Source of the DNA: Morganella morganii
GTDB taxonomy: Bacteria; Pseudomonadota; Gammaproteobacteria; Enterobacterales; Enterobacteriaceae
NCBI RefSeq assembly: GCF_003996855.1
Contig: NZ_NRQY01000001.1
Span: 745,006 to 809,005 of the forward strand
Length of the DNA: 64,000 bases
Direction of reading: 5' to 3'
Made by a program: the position numbers and the translations under genes
Notes under the pieces: generated by a model
The model's database searches: none
What the model saw: only the letters and a program-made list of their open reading frames with translations
Told to the model about the DNA's origin: nothing
Part shown: piece by piece, positions 37,727-46,955 of the stretch
Position numbering within the stretch: position 1 is the stretch's first letter
Layout of the letters: each line of letters starts with the position of its first letter

Positions 37727-40433
37727 ACTCTTGGTTACCTTGCTGCAGCAATTCAGTGACAATGGCATCAATTTCCTGGATACCTTCATCCACCTTCGTT
37801 TTGTTTTTGTCAGCGATATCGCGCTCTATATCTTCACAGCGTGATTTCAGATAATCAAAGTCGAGCACAGCAAAGACCCCTTTGACCCGATGTACTGTCA
37901 GCGCCAGTGGCTGCAATTCACTTAATTCTGCTTCCGTGTACATCTTACTTATATCAGGAGGTACTGTGGTGGCAAACAAATCTTTATACGTACTTTGTGT
38001 CAGCTGATTTTTATATAATGCAACAACTTCCCTGACGGAAAGCGCTGCTGTATTAATGCCCGGATTCCCGAGTAAGAATCTATCATCAAACTCATCCGAA
38101 GTTAAGCTTTGTTCGATAAGCAGCGTAATTGCATTCAGAATTTCATCATTGAAATTATAATTACACTCCACCAGGGAGGGTGTAATCATTCTGTGTTCAA
38201 TAATGTCATTGCGTAAAAAGAGTATTGGCTTTCTCGCTTTCTTATCGAAGTCCGTTATCAGGATGTCATATTCATCTTGCAATAATGCGCGATTTTTATC
38301 AAATAAAATTCCGCCATTTTCAATTATAATTGTGTTAATTATTTCCCGAATGCTCGGATTAATGATATTAATCTTAAACAGCGTATCTTCCAGCACCTCT
38401 GACGGCTCACCGATCATCTCTGTGGCAGGCAGCGGAAGCTCGACAATATAGTGTGTACCGATATCCGGCTTGCTGTCTATTCTCAGTTCACCTTTCAGCT
38501 TTTTACATAATAAGTCACACAAAAAGAATGCCAGACCGGAATTCGGACGACTTCCGGTATCCGCAACCTGAAACATAAACGGGTCGTGCAGATTAACGAG
38601 ATCGGATTGCGGCAGGCCGGAACCACTGGCGATTATTTCTAACTTGATATTATTATGTTCATCTTTGAATATATTCTTAAGGCGAATAACCAATTTTCCG
38701 TATTTTAAATTACTGACCGCGTAATTCAGCAGTAATAAAAAAATCTTACTGATAATAGGGCCGTCACCAATATAATTCAGCTGCTTGTTAATTCCGTTAT
38801 GGAAATATAGCGGAATACCTTTGTCATTTATCTGATATGAAAACTGCTTAACAATATCCTCAACCGTCTGAGACAACAGGAACTCATCATTGGTCGGTTT
38901 CCAGTCATCTGTTTCCAGATCAGCCAGCAAAATAATATTTTCTATCCACTCACAGAGGTAACCGGATTCCGTCACCACTCTGTCTGCCAGCCGGCGGCCG
39001 GCAGGATCAGTGACATACGGAACCAGCGTATGCAGGTCATTACTGAGCTGTTTGACCGGCACGACCAGCTCCGAACGGATATTCGACAGCACAGACTGGC
39101 GGGCTTTGATACTTTTCTTATACTCGCGGTCAGACAATTGCAGGCGGCGGGCGGTCAGTGCTTCCTGATCCACATCGCGGAACAGGATCAGATAAGTATC
39201 ATTCATATTGCGGACCGGATTCATACTGACTTCATAGACCACGTTATCAATGGTGGTCTGAATCCGGCCCTGATGCTCCCGGGCCATATCGCGGGTTTTA
39301 TTCAGGTCGCTGAGGGTCAGTAACTGACTGGCAATCGTATTGCTGACCAGCCGTTTATTGGCGGAAAAATCATAAATCGCCAGCCCGACAGGTACCTGTG
39401 CCACAATTTCATTGGTTATCGCCTCGCTGTTTCTGGCCTGGCGGACTAATGCATTGAGCGGGGAAATGAATCGCTTGCGGATATAAACAAGGCCACCCAC
39501 CGAGAGTGTACTGAACAGGAAAACAGAAATTAACAGCCAGATATTGGCGGTCAGCATCTCTTCAGCCAGTGATAGCAGCGAGAGCTGGTAAACCACCTGA
39601 TACGGCATTTCACGCAGGCGGTAACTGAGTTTCAGTGACAAACCATTGATACTGATTTGTACCGCATTCGGGCGGTTACTGAGGCTATGGGACCCGGCAG
39701 GAATCAGAGACAGATTGGACAAATCCAGATTATCCGGCACCAGGTTATTCACCGGCAAATCAAACGCCACCACGCTGGTCAGCTGACCGGGGTTATTAAA
39801 CATCGCGCGGTAGGTATAGTAATAGGTTGATTCCGACGGCATCTTGGTAAAGGAGGAGAGCGTTTCCCGTTCATCCAGTGCGGTGGAATCCGCCAGCATT
39901 TCGGCTCGCTTTTCATCGGCGCCCAGTGTCAGCGGGCTTTCACGGTAGCGCAGTTCCGGACGCAGTGCTGAGTGTGATGTGACCAGCAGCAGACTGTTAT
40001 CCAGACCGTTAAGGTAATACATGGAATTAAACTGATTCTCGCTGCCCCAGAGAATCGTCAGATAATCAGAAAAACGCCGCGCGATAGCGTATGTCTCATC
40101 ATTGGTCTGGCCGAACAGAATGGCATCCACAACCGGAACACGGCTGTCGATCCAGTAAATATCATTCAGGATCTTGTGCGGGGGAACGAGCTCCGGCCGT
40201 TTTTCAGTATCAGCGGTATTGGCGAGCCTGAACAGCTCAGCGGACTGATAACGGTATGTTTCAACCTGATGTTCTATCCGGCTGCTGAAACTGTATAGTG
40301 CGCCTTTCTTGCTTCCCAGCCAGGCATCGTAATAGTTATATCCGTATAAAAAGAGAGATAAGACTAATAACGAAACAAATGATGCATAAAAGCCGGGTAT
40401 CGCATAAGGCTTGGAATGTGACTGTCTGTACAT
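37719..40433 (-). CDS. rcsD: Rcs phosphotransfer protein
   Basis: Membrane phosphotransfer protein that takes phosphate from RcsC and hands it to RcsB. 904 residues from ATG 40433; E. coli RcsD has 890. A GTG at 40478 would add 15 residues, and the ribosome site is weak for both, so the start is not certain. Membrane helices near 12-32 and about 295-318 flank a periplasmic domain with SMYYLNGLDNSLLLV. The kinase-like part has no catalytic H-box. The HPt histidine is His848 in LTVHRVKGVFAVL. Confidence 0.9.
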   Translation of the reverse strand: MYRQSHSKPYAIPGFYASFVSLLVLSLFLYGYNYYDAWLGSKKGALYSFSSRIEHQVETYRYQSAELFRLANTADTEKRPELVPPHKILNDIYWIDSRVPVVDAILFGQTNDETYAIARRFSDYLTILWGSENQFNSMYYLNGLDNSLLLVTSHSALRPELRYRESPLTLGADEKRAEMLADSTALDERETLSSFTKMPSESTYYYTYRAMFNNPGQLTSVVAFDLPVNNLVPDNLDLSNLSLIPAGSHSLSNRPNAVQISINGLSLKLSYRLREMPYQVVYQLSLLSLAEEMLTANIWLLISVFLFSTLSVGGLVYIRKRFISPLNALVRQARNSEAITNEIVAQVPVGLAIYDFSANKRLVSNTIASQLLTLSDLNKTRDMAREHQGRIQTTIDNVVYEVSMNPVRNMNDTYLILFRDVDQEALTARRLQLSDREYKKSIKARQSVLSNIRSELVVPVKQLSNDLHTLVPYVTDPAGRRLADRVVTESGYLCEWIENIILLADLETDDWKPTNDEFLLSQTVEDIVKQFSYQINDKGIPLYFHNGINKQLNYIGDGPIISKIFLLLLNYAVSNLKYGKLVIRLKNIFKDEHNNIKLEIIASGSGLPQSDLVNLHDPFMFQVADTGSRPNSGLAFFLCDLLCKKLKGELRIDSKPDIGTHYIVELPLPATEMIGEPSEVLEDTLFKINIINPSIREIINTIIIENGGILFDKNRALLQDEYDILITDFDKKARKPILFLRNDIIEHRMITPSLVECNYNFNDEILNAITLLIEQSLTSDEFDDRFLLGNPGINTAALSVREVVALYKNQLTQSTYKDLFATTVPPDISKMYTEAELSELQPLALTVHRVKGVFAVLDFDYLKSRCEDIERDIADKNKTKVDEGIQEIDAIVTELLQQGNQEYE

Positions 40434-40478
40434 ATGTTCCGTTGTGACCTTATTGTAAGTACTTGACTGTAAATTCAC

Positions 40479-40508
40479 CGGGAATTAATTCTATCATACT
40501 AATTCCCG
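40479..40508. repeat. Inverted repeat before rcsD
   Basis: CGGGAATTA and TAATTCCCG, nine-base perfect arms, 12 bases apart, about 45 bases before the rcsD start. Position suits an operator or leader hairpin of rcsDB, but I cannot name the factor. Confidence 0.5.
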
Positions 40509-40601
40509 CCACAATAACAGCAGTATTCAGCCCTCAGACCTTCCCGGTGCGTGAATGTTGAGCAGGTAAGCAAAAAAATAGATTTTTTTTGCTTACAGGG
40601 G

Positions 40602-40630
40602 TAGACAGGTTCCTCATTTTTCAGCATAAT
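40602..40630 (+). promoter_or_regulatory. Promoter of the tRNA-Ser/tRNA-Thr unit
   Basis: TAGACA, a 17-base spacer, CATAAT, followed by a GC-rich discriminator CGCGCCCC just before the tRNA-Ser. The GC-rich discriminator is typical of stringently controlled stable RNA promoters. Confidence 0.75.
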
Positions 40631-40640
40631 CGCGCCCCAT

Positions 40641-40728
40641 GGAAGGATGGCCGAGTGGCTTAAGGCAGCGGTCTTGAAAACCGCCGACGGGAGACCGTCC
40701 TAGAGTTCGAATCTCTATCCTTCCGCCA
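40641..40728 (+). tRNA. serT: tRNA-Ser (anticodon UGA)
   Basis: 88 bases including CCA. Acceptor GGAAGGA pairs TCCTTCC with G as discriminator. The anticodon loop CTTGAAA holds TGA. The long variable arm typical of class II serine tRNAs and the GTTCGAATC T loop are present. Expected to read UCA and related codons. Transcribed with the tRNA-Thr that follows five bases later. Confidence 0.96.
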
Positions 40729-40733
40729 AATTA

Positions 40734-40809
<76 letters not shown>

Positions 40810-40815
40810 TATAAA

Positions 40816-40853
40816 GACCCGTTAACTCTCAACCAGTTAGCGGGTTTTTCTTT
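40816..40853 (+). terminator. Terminator after the tRNA pair
   Basis: ACCCGTTAACT / AGTTAGCGGGT stem with one G-T pair, seven-base loop, then a T run. It also covers the end of the integrase remnant on the other strand. Confidence 0.85.
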
Positions 40854-41097
40854 TGTGCTCACCAACCACGCTCAGGGTCGGGTGGGACATATTTGGGACA
40901 TCCTCACCAAAAACAGCATCGATTTGCTGCGCGTGCTGACTCAGATGACCCGGTGCCAGGTGAGCATACCGGCGTACCATTTCTATCGATTCCCGTCCGC
41001 CCATTTCCTGCAATACAGACAACGGCACTCCTGCCTGAATTAACCAGCTCGCCCGTGTGTGGCGAGGCCGTGAAAACGGCAGTTCTCTGTGGCGGTA
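40837..41097 (-). pseudogene. C-terminal remnant of a phage-type tyrosine integrase
   Basis: An 87-codon stretch reads as the end of a phage integrase: [23 protein letters not shown] followed by [13 protein letters not shown], with the catalytic tyrosine kept in RRYAHL. The HxxR box is damaged: where relatives have HDLRHT this has SRPRHT, losing the first catalytic histidine. The upstream codons to 41217 do not look like integrase, so the catalytic arginine and most of the protein are gone. It points toward the tRNA-Thr 3' end, so it is the scar of an element once inserted there. Confidence 0.8.
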
Positions 41098-41222
41098 AGA
41101 GTAGTTATTTCTGACAGAAAATAAAGTAAAAATAAGGAAAAAATTAAATACCTGCGGTACGATTTCCCGGCGTATAACAAAAATATCAACATTCAATCTG
41201 TTAAATAAAAAGAGCACACAAC

Positions 41223-41915
41223 ATGAAAATGATCGGTTTGATTGGCGGAATGAGCTGGGAAAGTTCGCAGCATTATTACCGGATTATTAATGAGCAGACA
41301 ATGGAACGCCTCGGCCGGCCGCATTCAGCCAAAAGTCTGATGTGGTCAATGGATTTTGGTGAAATTGAAGCATTGCAGCATACCGGGAAATGGGACGAAC
41401 TGGCTGAAAAAATGACGGATGCTGCAATGAAACTGGAACTGGCCGGTGCGGATTTTATTGTTATCTGCACTAATACCATGCACCGCATGGCCGGGCTTAT
41501 TGAACAGAAAATATCAATTCCTCTGCTCCATATTGCGGATGCCACCGCAATGAAAATTCAGCAGGCCGGAATTAAAAAAATTGGTTTGATGGGAACCGTA
41601 TTTACTATGGAGCAGGATTTTTATAAAGGCAGACTGACAGAACAGTTTGACCTGGATGTTATTATTCCGGATGATGCGGACAGAAAAATTGTTCATGATA
41701 TTATTTATCAGGAATTGGTCTCCGGTATTATTCATGAAGAATCCCGTGAGCGTTATAAAACTATTATCCGGAAAATGGTTAATGAAGGGGCTGAGGGTAT
41801 TATCCTTGGCTGCACGGAAATCATGCTGTTAATTTCCCAGAGTGATTGCACAGTGCCGGTATTTGATACGACAGAAATTCATGCGCTCGCCGCGGTTGAT
41901 TATGCCCTGAGTTGA
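41223..41915 (+). CDS. Aspartate/glutamate racemase family protein
   Basis: 230 residues. Cofactor-independent racemase fold with two cysteine motifs: VICTNTMH near residue 82 and LGCTEIML near residue 194, expected to act as the two catalytic acid/bases. The N terminus [15 protein letters not shown] is the family start. It is like E. coli YgeA, which racemises several amino acids (homoserine best). Stands alone just beyond the integrase scar, so it may be cargo of the former element, but base composition is near average. Substrate unknown. Confidence 0.87.
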   Translation: MKMIGLIGGMSWESSQHYYRIINEQTMERLGRPHSAKSLMWSMDFGEIEALQHTGKWDELAEKMTDAAMKLELAGADFIVICTNTMHRMAGLIEQKISIPLLHIADATAMKIQQAGIKKIGLMGTVFTMEQDFYKGRLTEQFDLDVIIPDDADRKIVHDIIYQELVSGIIHEESRERYKTIIRKMVNEGAEGIILGCTEIMLLISQSDCTVPVFDTTEIHALAAVDYALS

Positions 41916-42154
41916 CGATTTCAGTACAGGCAATCCAAAATTCCGGGTTATTACGGCTATACATATATACACATATTTGTACGTAATCCTTTTCATTATC
42001 ATATGTATAATAAGTGAATATTACTGCCGGTGAAAATATCATGCCTGATAAACAGACGGTAATATTTTTACCGGCCGGGAAGGTGCGGGGACAATCACTG
42101 TAGTAAAACGTTATAATCGGTGTCCGGTATATTGCAGACAAAGGTAATGCGTTT

Positions 42155-42445
42155 ATGACTGACAACGACGATATGCGGGAATATTCAGAATTCGATCCTG
42201 AAGCTATTGCGCAATGTAATCAAATCAGGAACATGCTGATGGCCGCGCTGGAAAGACGAAATAAAGAAATGCAGCGTTTACGGAAAAAAACACAGGAAAT
42301 TCAGCGGGAATTTCCGGGTGATCTGAAGCGACTCCAGGCGCATATGCGGGAAATGAAAGATTCCAATAATGAAGTGATGGCGCTGGTCAGAGAGTATAAT
42401 GTCTGGGTCGGACGGGCCGGACAGGATAAACTGGTACTGGAATGA
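42155..42445 (+). CDS. Small coiled-coil protein, unknown
   Basis: 96 residues, no signal peptide or membrane helix. Charged and helical, with heptad-like runs from about residue 25 to 80 (MLMAALERRNKEMQRLRKKTQEI and LKRLQAHMREMKDSNNEVMAL). An AAGG ribosome site lies about eleven bases before the ATG. I do not recognise the family. It may be a chaperone-like or structural small protein; nothing in the neighbours, a racemase gene and a DUF1287 gene, tells more. Confidence 0.55.
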   Translation: MTDNDDMREYSEFDPEAIAQCNQIRNMLMAALERRNKEMQRLRKKTQEIQREFPGDLKRLQAHMREMKDSNNEVMALVREYNVWVGRAGQDKLVLE

Positions 42446-42536
42446 TTCCGGTAATCCGCTGATATGACAGTGCCGGTGCGGACGGATAGTATATCCGGAG
42501 TAAAGACAGGACATTCTGAGCTGCTGCGGAGGAAAA

Positions 42537-43130
42537 ATGCGCCACTATATTGCCGGAATGGGTGTTGTTTTGCTGTTTGCAGGGATAATACCGGCCGGTT
42601 ACAGTGCGGACTCACTGAGTCAGGCTGCTCAGCAGCTTGATCGCCTTGTGCTGTATGATCCGTCCTATGAAAAAATCGCCTATCCCGGCGGGGATGTTTC
42701 TCCCCTGAAAGGGGTATGTTCGAATGTGGTGATCCGCAGTTACCGGAAAATCGGGATCGATCTGCAAAAAGAAGTCCATGAAGATATCAAAACGGCTTTT
42801 TCCCGCTATCCCGGCCGTAAATTGTGGGGCCAAACGCGACCGGATACCAATATTGATCACCGCCGGGTACCCAATCTGATGGTCTTTTTCAGCCGGAAAG
42901 GAGAAACCAAACCGGTAACTCAAAATGCGCCGGATTATGTGGCTGGTGATATTGTGACCTGGCAGCTGGATAACGGCCGCCCGCACATTGGTATTGTGAC
43001 AGATGATATTGCCCCGCGCAGCGGAAACCCGCTAATAATGCATAATATCGGCGGCGGACAGGTCAGTGAGGATGTCCTGTTCAGCTGGAAGATTACCGGG
43101 CATTACCGGTATAAAGTCGGGAAGTCATAA
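42537..43130 (+). CDS. DUF1287 exported protein, YijF-like
   Basis: 197 residues with a signal peptide (cleavage after about residue 23, GYSA). The DUF1287 pattern is clear: YPGGDVSPLKGVCSNVVIRSYRKIGIDLQ, then DTNIDHRRVPNLMVFF, DIVTWQL, PHIGIVTD and MHNIGGG. The Cys in GVCSNV and His in PHIGIV sit as in NlpC/P60-type cysteine peptidases or amidases, so a cell-wall or lipid acyl bond could be the target, but no activity is established. Similar in length to E. coli YijF. A GGAGG-like ribosome site precedes the ATG. Confidence 0.8.
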   Translation: MRHYIAGMGVVLLFAGIIPAGYSADSLSQAAQQLDRLVLYDPSYEKIAYPGGDVSPLKGVCSNVVIRSYRKIGIDLQKEVHEDIKTAFSRYPGRKLWGQTRPDTNIDHRRVPNLMVFFSRKGETKPVTQNAPDYVAGDIVTWQLDNGRPHIGIVTDDIAPRSGNPLIMHNIGGGQVSEDVLFSWKITGHYRYKVGKS

Positions 43131-43133
43131 AAG

Positions 43134-43154
43134 AGCCGGCGGAATGCCGGCTCC
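43134..43154. terminator. Bidirectional terminator between the DUF1287 gene and osmB
   Basis: GAGCCGGC / GCCGGCTC with a five-base loop. On the minus strand it is followed by TTTT, on the plus strand by an AT-rich tract, between converging genes. Confidence 0.8.
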
Positions 43155-43159
43155 GGAAA

Positions 43160-43378
43160 TTATTTTTTAACCTGGTGTCCGATAAGGCCGCCGATTGCCG
43201 CACCGCCGACGGTTCCCAGTGCACTGCCGTCGGTCAGGATAGCACCACCGACAGCACCGACACCGGCTCCGATAGCAGTATTCCGGTCACGCTTTGACAT
43301 ATTGGAGCAACCGGCCACAGCAAGCAGCAGGACAGCAGATAAAGTCACTGTGCTTACTCTCTTCATATTCATTTTCAT
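43160..43378 (-). CDS. osmB: Osmotically inducible lipoprotein OsmB
   Basis: 72-residue lipoprotein; lipobox LAVAGC with the lipid-bearing Cys near residue 24. The mature part SNMSKRDRNTAIGAGVGAVGG then ILTDGSALGTVGGAAIGGLIGHQV is the OsmB glycine-zipper pattern almost residue by residue. In E. coli it is induced by high osmolarity and stationary phase through sigma-S and Rcs; the Rcs genes are also in this window, though 3 kb away. A GGAG ribosome site is present. Confidence 0.94.
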   Translation of the reverse strand: MKMNMKRVSTVTLSAVLLLAVAGCSNMSKRDRNTAIGAGVGAVGGAILTDGSALGTVGGAAIGGLIGHQVKK

Positions 43379-43489
43379 CTTATAAACTCCTGAACAATTG
43401 GCGTGCTACAACATAGACCTGTTCGGGAATCGCCTGTATCAGAATAATCGGGAAATACGTAACGTTCCCAGTACATTATCTGACATGTC

Positions 43490-43846
43490 TTACACCGTCA
43501 GCGTTTTAAATGACAGATGACAATATAAAATACCGTAAGTGGAATTTATGGCATTACTGAGGTGTTCAATCCGGCCGTTATGTTCCGTGATTTCCTCCGC
43601 CTCCGCGATACCGGCATCCGCAACGGAAACAGCGGCGTAAGGATGCGTCGGCAGCAGGGCAATCTGTGAATTATCTTTCAGCAGATACCAGGGAGAAGGT
43701 GTGCCATCAGGTGTTGTTTCATGTTTACGTAACCGCCAGCCGCCCAGCATCTGCTTATCAGTCAGTTCTTTTAACAGCGGCAGCAGTTCTTCTTCCGCAT
43801 CGCACTGAATGTGTGCTGTGGTGATACGTTCTGCATACGATGACAT
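43490..43846 (-). CDS. Hypothetical protein
   Basis: 118 residues, soluble, no recognised motif. A strong GGAGG ribosome site five bases before the ATG supports it as a real gene. Sequence contains an acidic DAEEELLPLLKELTD helix and a mid-region of WYLLKDNSQIALLPTHPYAAVSV that looks like an alternating beta strand pair. Not recognised. Monocistronic between osmB and an AraC-type regulator gene on the same strand. Confidence 0.65.
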   Translation of the reverse strand: MSSYAERITTAHIQCDAEEELLPLLKELTDKQMLGGWRLRKHETTPDGTPSPWYLLKDNSQIALLPTHPYAAVSVADAGIAEAEEITEHNGRIEHLSNAINSTYGILYCHLSFKTLTV

Positions 43847-44033
43847 AGGTTACCTCCGGTAATCAGAAGATATCTTATTCATAATAGCCGGTTCATGTGT
43901 AAAAAACAGGAAATAGACAACAGTTAATTCCTGATTTTACTATTTAAGGAGGGACAGAATAATACACTGGCTGTTATCACATAGCAGGTAACAAAACAAA
44001 ATGACCGCCATAGCATGTCCGGGCGGATAATAA

Positions 44034-44933
44034 TCACAAACCTGAGGTATCCGTCAGAACCGGGATGTAATAATTAATCACTCGGACAGCCAGTTTCGGG
44101 TTTTCAGTGTTTAATTCAGTGATGTTATCATGCAATACGTATTCTTCCGTGTCCGGATGATCCGGATGGCGGATAATATTCAGTTCCGGCAGAACATTAT
44201 TATAGATATCGTAGGTTATATCCTGAAAATCAATATCTGAAAAATCACCGGTAAAAATAATCTTTAAATAATGAGCATGGCCGGGGGTGTAAACAATATC
44301 CTGTGGTGTGGTATTCTGAAGGCAATGCGCTTCGGCCAGAGTGGCGTAATACATTGAGAAGGTATCACCGGCAGATTTACTGACACCATGTATAGCATAA
44401 AGCGAATCCGGTAATGCTGTGAGCCGCCGTAAAAAAGGCTGCCAGTAATATTTGCGTAACTGTGGCAGACGCATATTCCAGGTATCGGATGCCGCCTGGT
44501 AAATATGTGTTGTTCCGGTCAGCACTTTTTCCGGCAGTGTTGTCATTTCAACCGATGAGTGCAGTTTTCCGGCATAGCGTTTCGGCAGAACAAATCCCCC
44601 CGGCTGCCAGCCGTTTTTTTTACGGTAACCTGAGGGAGTGATACCAAAATGTTGTTTGAAGGCCCAGCAAAATGTCTGTTGCGAGTTAAAACGGTATTTC
44701 GTGGATAAATGCATCAGGTTGAGCGGCAACAGGCGCAAAGCGATGGCCGCACAGGATAAACGCCGGGCACGGACATAATTTGCCAGGGTATAACCGGTCT
44801 GCTGTTTGAAAATACGCTGAAAATGCCATTTGGAATACCCGGCTTTCCCTGCAACGGCCTCTAATGAAAGATCAGACTCCAGATTGTTCTCTATCCAGTT
44901 TAAAATTTCATCAACAACACATTCGTTAAACAT
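44034..44933 (-). CDS. AraC family regulator with GyrI-like effector domain
   Basis: 299 residues. N-terminal AraC-type DNA-binding domain at about residues 8-105 with two helix-turn-helix motifs (SLEAVAGKAGYSKWHFQRIFKQQTG; then FNSQQTFCWAFKQHFGITPSGYR). C-terminal domain (about 120-285) has the GyrI-like ligand fold of the Rob protein. Same layout as E. coli Rob (289), so a multidrug or organic-compound response regulator is likely, perhaps related to MarA/SoxS/Rob targets. Its own inducer is unknown. Monocistronic. Confidence 0.85.
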   Translation of the reverse strand: MFNECVVDEILNWIENNLESDLSLEAVAGKAGYSKWHFQRIFKQQTGYTLANYVRARRLSCAAIALRLLPLNLMHLSTKYRFNSQQTFCWAFKQHFGITPSGYRKKNGWQPGGFVLPKRYAGKLHSSVEMTTLPEKVLTGTTHIYQAASDTWNMRLPQLRKYYWQPFLRRLTALPDSLYAIHGVSKSAGDTFSMYYATLAEAHCLQNTTPQDIVYTPGHAHYLKIIFTGDFSDIDFQDITYDIYNNVLPELNIIRHPDHPDTEEYVLHDNITELNTENPKLAVRVINYYIPVLTDTSGL

Positions 44934-45146
44934 AGCTTTTCCGTGTATTTCTCAGACGGAGGTATTATATCGGTACAGGTACTGAAAAACAGCGGATTTA
45001 CAATAACAAATAAATTCCTCGTTTTTTGCGGCGGGTCCGGCGTGGTTATAACAGTATAAATAAACGATTAATTTTGACTGTAATAAATATGATTTTATCT
45101 GTCCGGCAATGTAAAATACCGCGGATATCATTAACAAGGTGGAATA

Positions 45147-45425
45147 ATGAAAAAATTACTGGCAGTTCTCGCGCTCTCTTTTGCTCTTACCGCTTGCGGT
45201 GATGCAACACTGGATATGTCTTCTCAGCAAACAGCACAGGAATCCATTGCTAAAATGGAAAAAGATCTGAGCCCGGAGCAATCCCGCGAGCTGAAAGGCG
45301 CGATTACTAAAATCAGTTTCCAGGTAGCATTTGCCAGCGGTGGTGATGAAGAAAAAATGATGGCAGCGATGAAAGAGAAACTTCAGGGCAAAACAGCAAA
45401 AGAAATTATTGAGATGGCAAAATAA
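45147..45425 (+). CDS. Small lipoprotein (DUF6694-like)
   Basis: 92 residues with a clear signal peptide and lipobox: LTAC, lipidated Cys at residue 17, then GDATLDMSS. The remainder is charged and helical (QESIAKMEKDLSPEQSRELKGAI; KEIIEMAK). I recall this as the DUF6694 lipoprotein family, not firmly. AAGGTGG ribosome site before the ATG. Location expected at the outer membrane because the residue after Cys is Gly rather than Asp. Function unknown. Confidence 0.75.
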   Translation: MKKLLAVLALSFALTACGDATLDMSSQQTAQESIAKMEKDLSPEQSRELKGAITKISFQVAFASGGDEEKMMAAMKEKLQGKTAKEIIEMAK

Positions 45426-45435
45426 GAATTATCAG

Positions 45436-45472
45436 CCTGCCGGTTTATACATCACCGGCAGGTACTGTTTTA
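45436..45472 (+). terminator. Terminator after the small lipoprotein gene
   Basis: CCTGCCGGT / ACCGGCAGG with a nine-base loop, followed by a short T run, before the converging 66-codon gene. Confidence 0.8.
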
Positions 45473-45475
45473 CGA

Positions 45476-45676
45476 TTAACTGTTTCTGACTGTATTGCGG
45501 TGGAATTTAAGCCGTTCCCGGAACCACGGGCGCAAACGCTCAGGACGCTCCTGCTCGACTTCTTTGTCAATCTTCGGCAGTTTCATCTTATCCCGCATGA
45601 CAAGGCTTTTTGTCAGGGATTCTATTTCATCCTCTTCTTCCTGTGTCATTCGCGGTTTTTTCATACTCTCTGACAT
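45476..45676 (-). CDS. Small charged hypothetical protein
   Basis: 66 residues from ATG 45676, which has a GGAGG ribosome site five bases before it; a longer frame to 45787 overlaps the upstream glycosyltransferase end and lacks support. Very acidic/basic helical sequence (MTQEEEDEIESLTKSLVMRDKM, then EQERPERLRPWFRERLKF). Not recognised. Follows the glycosyltransferase gene by 70 bases on the same strand, so it may be its second gene. Confidence 0.65.
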   Translation of the reverse strand: MSESMKKPRMTQEEEDEIESLTKSLVMRDKMKLPKIDKEVEQERPERLRPWFRERLKFHRNTVRNS

Positions 45677-45746
45677 AGATCCTCCTTTTTCTGCCAGTCT
45701 ACTGTATTTTTCAGCCGGATGTGAGAACGTGCTTTTACGTAAGTAA

Positions 45747-46874
45747 TCAACGTCCGTATGTGTCCGGATAAACATCAGCCAGTGCATCCTGTACAGCAGT
45801 GATTACCCGGTCAGGGCTTATCGCTGTCATTTCATGACTGCCGGGCGGGATTGACAGCGGGCTGGTAAAGCCGGTGATCACACGGTGAAGATGCGGGTCC
45901 TGATAAGGCCCGGTGGCATGAGCTGCCGCACTGACAAACAAGCTGACAGTTCTGATTTTCAGGGCAATAGCAATGTGCATGGTCCCGGTATCTCCGGTGA
46001 CCAGAACATCAATATTATTTACTGCCTGAGTCAGCTCTGCCATGGACGTTTTACCGGTCAGGGATTCAGTACGGTGATGAAATTCCGCAGGCAGTAATGC
46101 AATAAACTGTTCTGAAAGATGGATCTCCCCGGGAGAACCGAACAGAACTATCCGGATTTTGTCATCTGCTGACATCAGAGCGGTGGCCAGCTGAGCAAAG
46201 TAAGATACCGGCCAGCGCCGCTCTTCACTGGATGCCCCCATCTGAAAACCGACATTATGCCATGGGGACTGTTCCCGGGTGACATCACAGGGGACATGCA
46301 TCTCTATGCTGCTGCCGGTAAACTGACATTGCAGCGGTGCTATCAGATTCAGGCGGGATTGGATGGTATGACAACTGCTGTTGCCGTTATAGTTAGTCAG
46401 CCATGGCTCCATAAGAGAACGCAGACTGTCAGGATGATTACAGCGGAAAACAAATGGTGCGCCGGTCATGACTGCACTCAGGTAATCATACGGGTTATGT
46501 GAGTGCATTATCAGGATCAGATCCGGCGTTCCGTGAGTTTTTAAATCTCTGACCAGTTTCGTAACGGTATTGACTTTACTGTTCCAGCACACCACATCGT
46601 TCCAGTCTTTACCGATACCGGTGCGGATATAAGGTGCCATTTTATTGCCGGAAACGATGGTAATCCGGGCATCAGGAAAACGTTTTCTGACTTCGCGAAT
46701 CGTCGGGGTATTCATCAGAAAATCCCCGAGCGCCGTTGTCGAATAAATGACAATATTACGGAAGTCGATTGTCTCAAGCTGTTTAAAGGCCGTGATTGAG
46801 TGTGAAAAATCACGGCGGCGCGTATAAAGCTGTAAGAATAAATTAACCAGTTTATGTTTAAGTTTTTTGGACAT
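45747..46874 (-). CDS. Glycosyltransferase family 9 protein
   Basis: 375 residues, GT-B fold of the ADP-heptose:LPS heptosyltransferase type. N-terminal IVIYSTTALGDFLMNTPTIREVRKRFPDA is the family start (hydrophobic strand, then a Gly-Asp). C-terminal LVTGDTGTMHIAIAL is the family sugar-nucleotide motif. This is a distinct family from the GT4 at 13549. Likely an inner-core or related LPS transferase, outside the usual waa cluster. Exact sugar and acceptor not determinable. Confidence 0.85.
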   Translation of the reverse strand: MSKKLKHKLVNLFLQLYTRRRDFSHSITAFKQLETIDFRNIVIYSTTALGDFLMNTPTIREVRKRFPDARITIVSGNKMAPYIRTGIGKDWNDVVCWNSKVNTVTKLVRDLKTHGTPDLILIMHSHNPYDYLSAVMTGAPFVFRCNHPDSLRSLMEPWLTNYNGNSSCHTIQSRLNLIAPLQCQFTGSSIEMHVPCDVTREQSPWHNVGFQMGASSEERRWPVSYFAQLATALMSADDKIRIVLFGSPGEIHLSEQFIALLPAEFHHRTESLTGKTSMAELTQAVNNIDVLVTGDTGTMHIAIALKIRTVSLFVSAAAHATGPYQDPHLHRVITGFTSPLSIPPGSHEMTAISPDRVITAVQDALADVYPDTYGR

Positions 46875-46955
46875 CGTATTTCCTGACAGGGAACAAACAA
46901 TAACATGGCGCTAATTTAGCATATTTCGCCGGAAATCCGCTGATCCATTTTCGGG

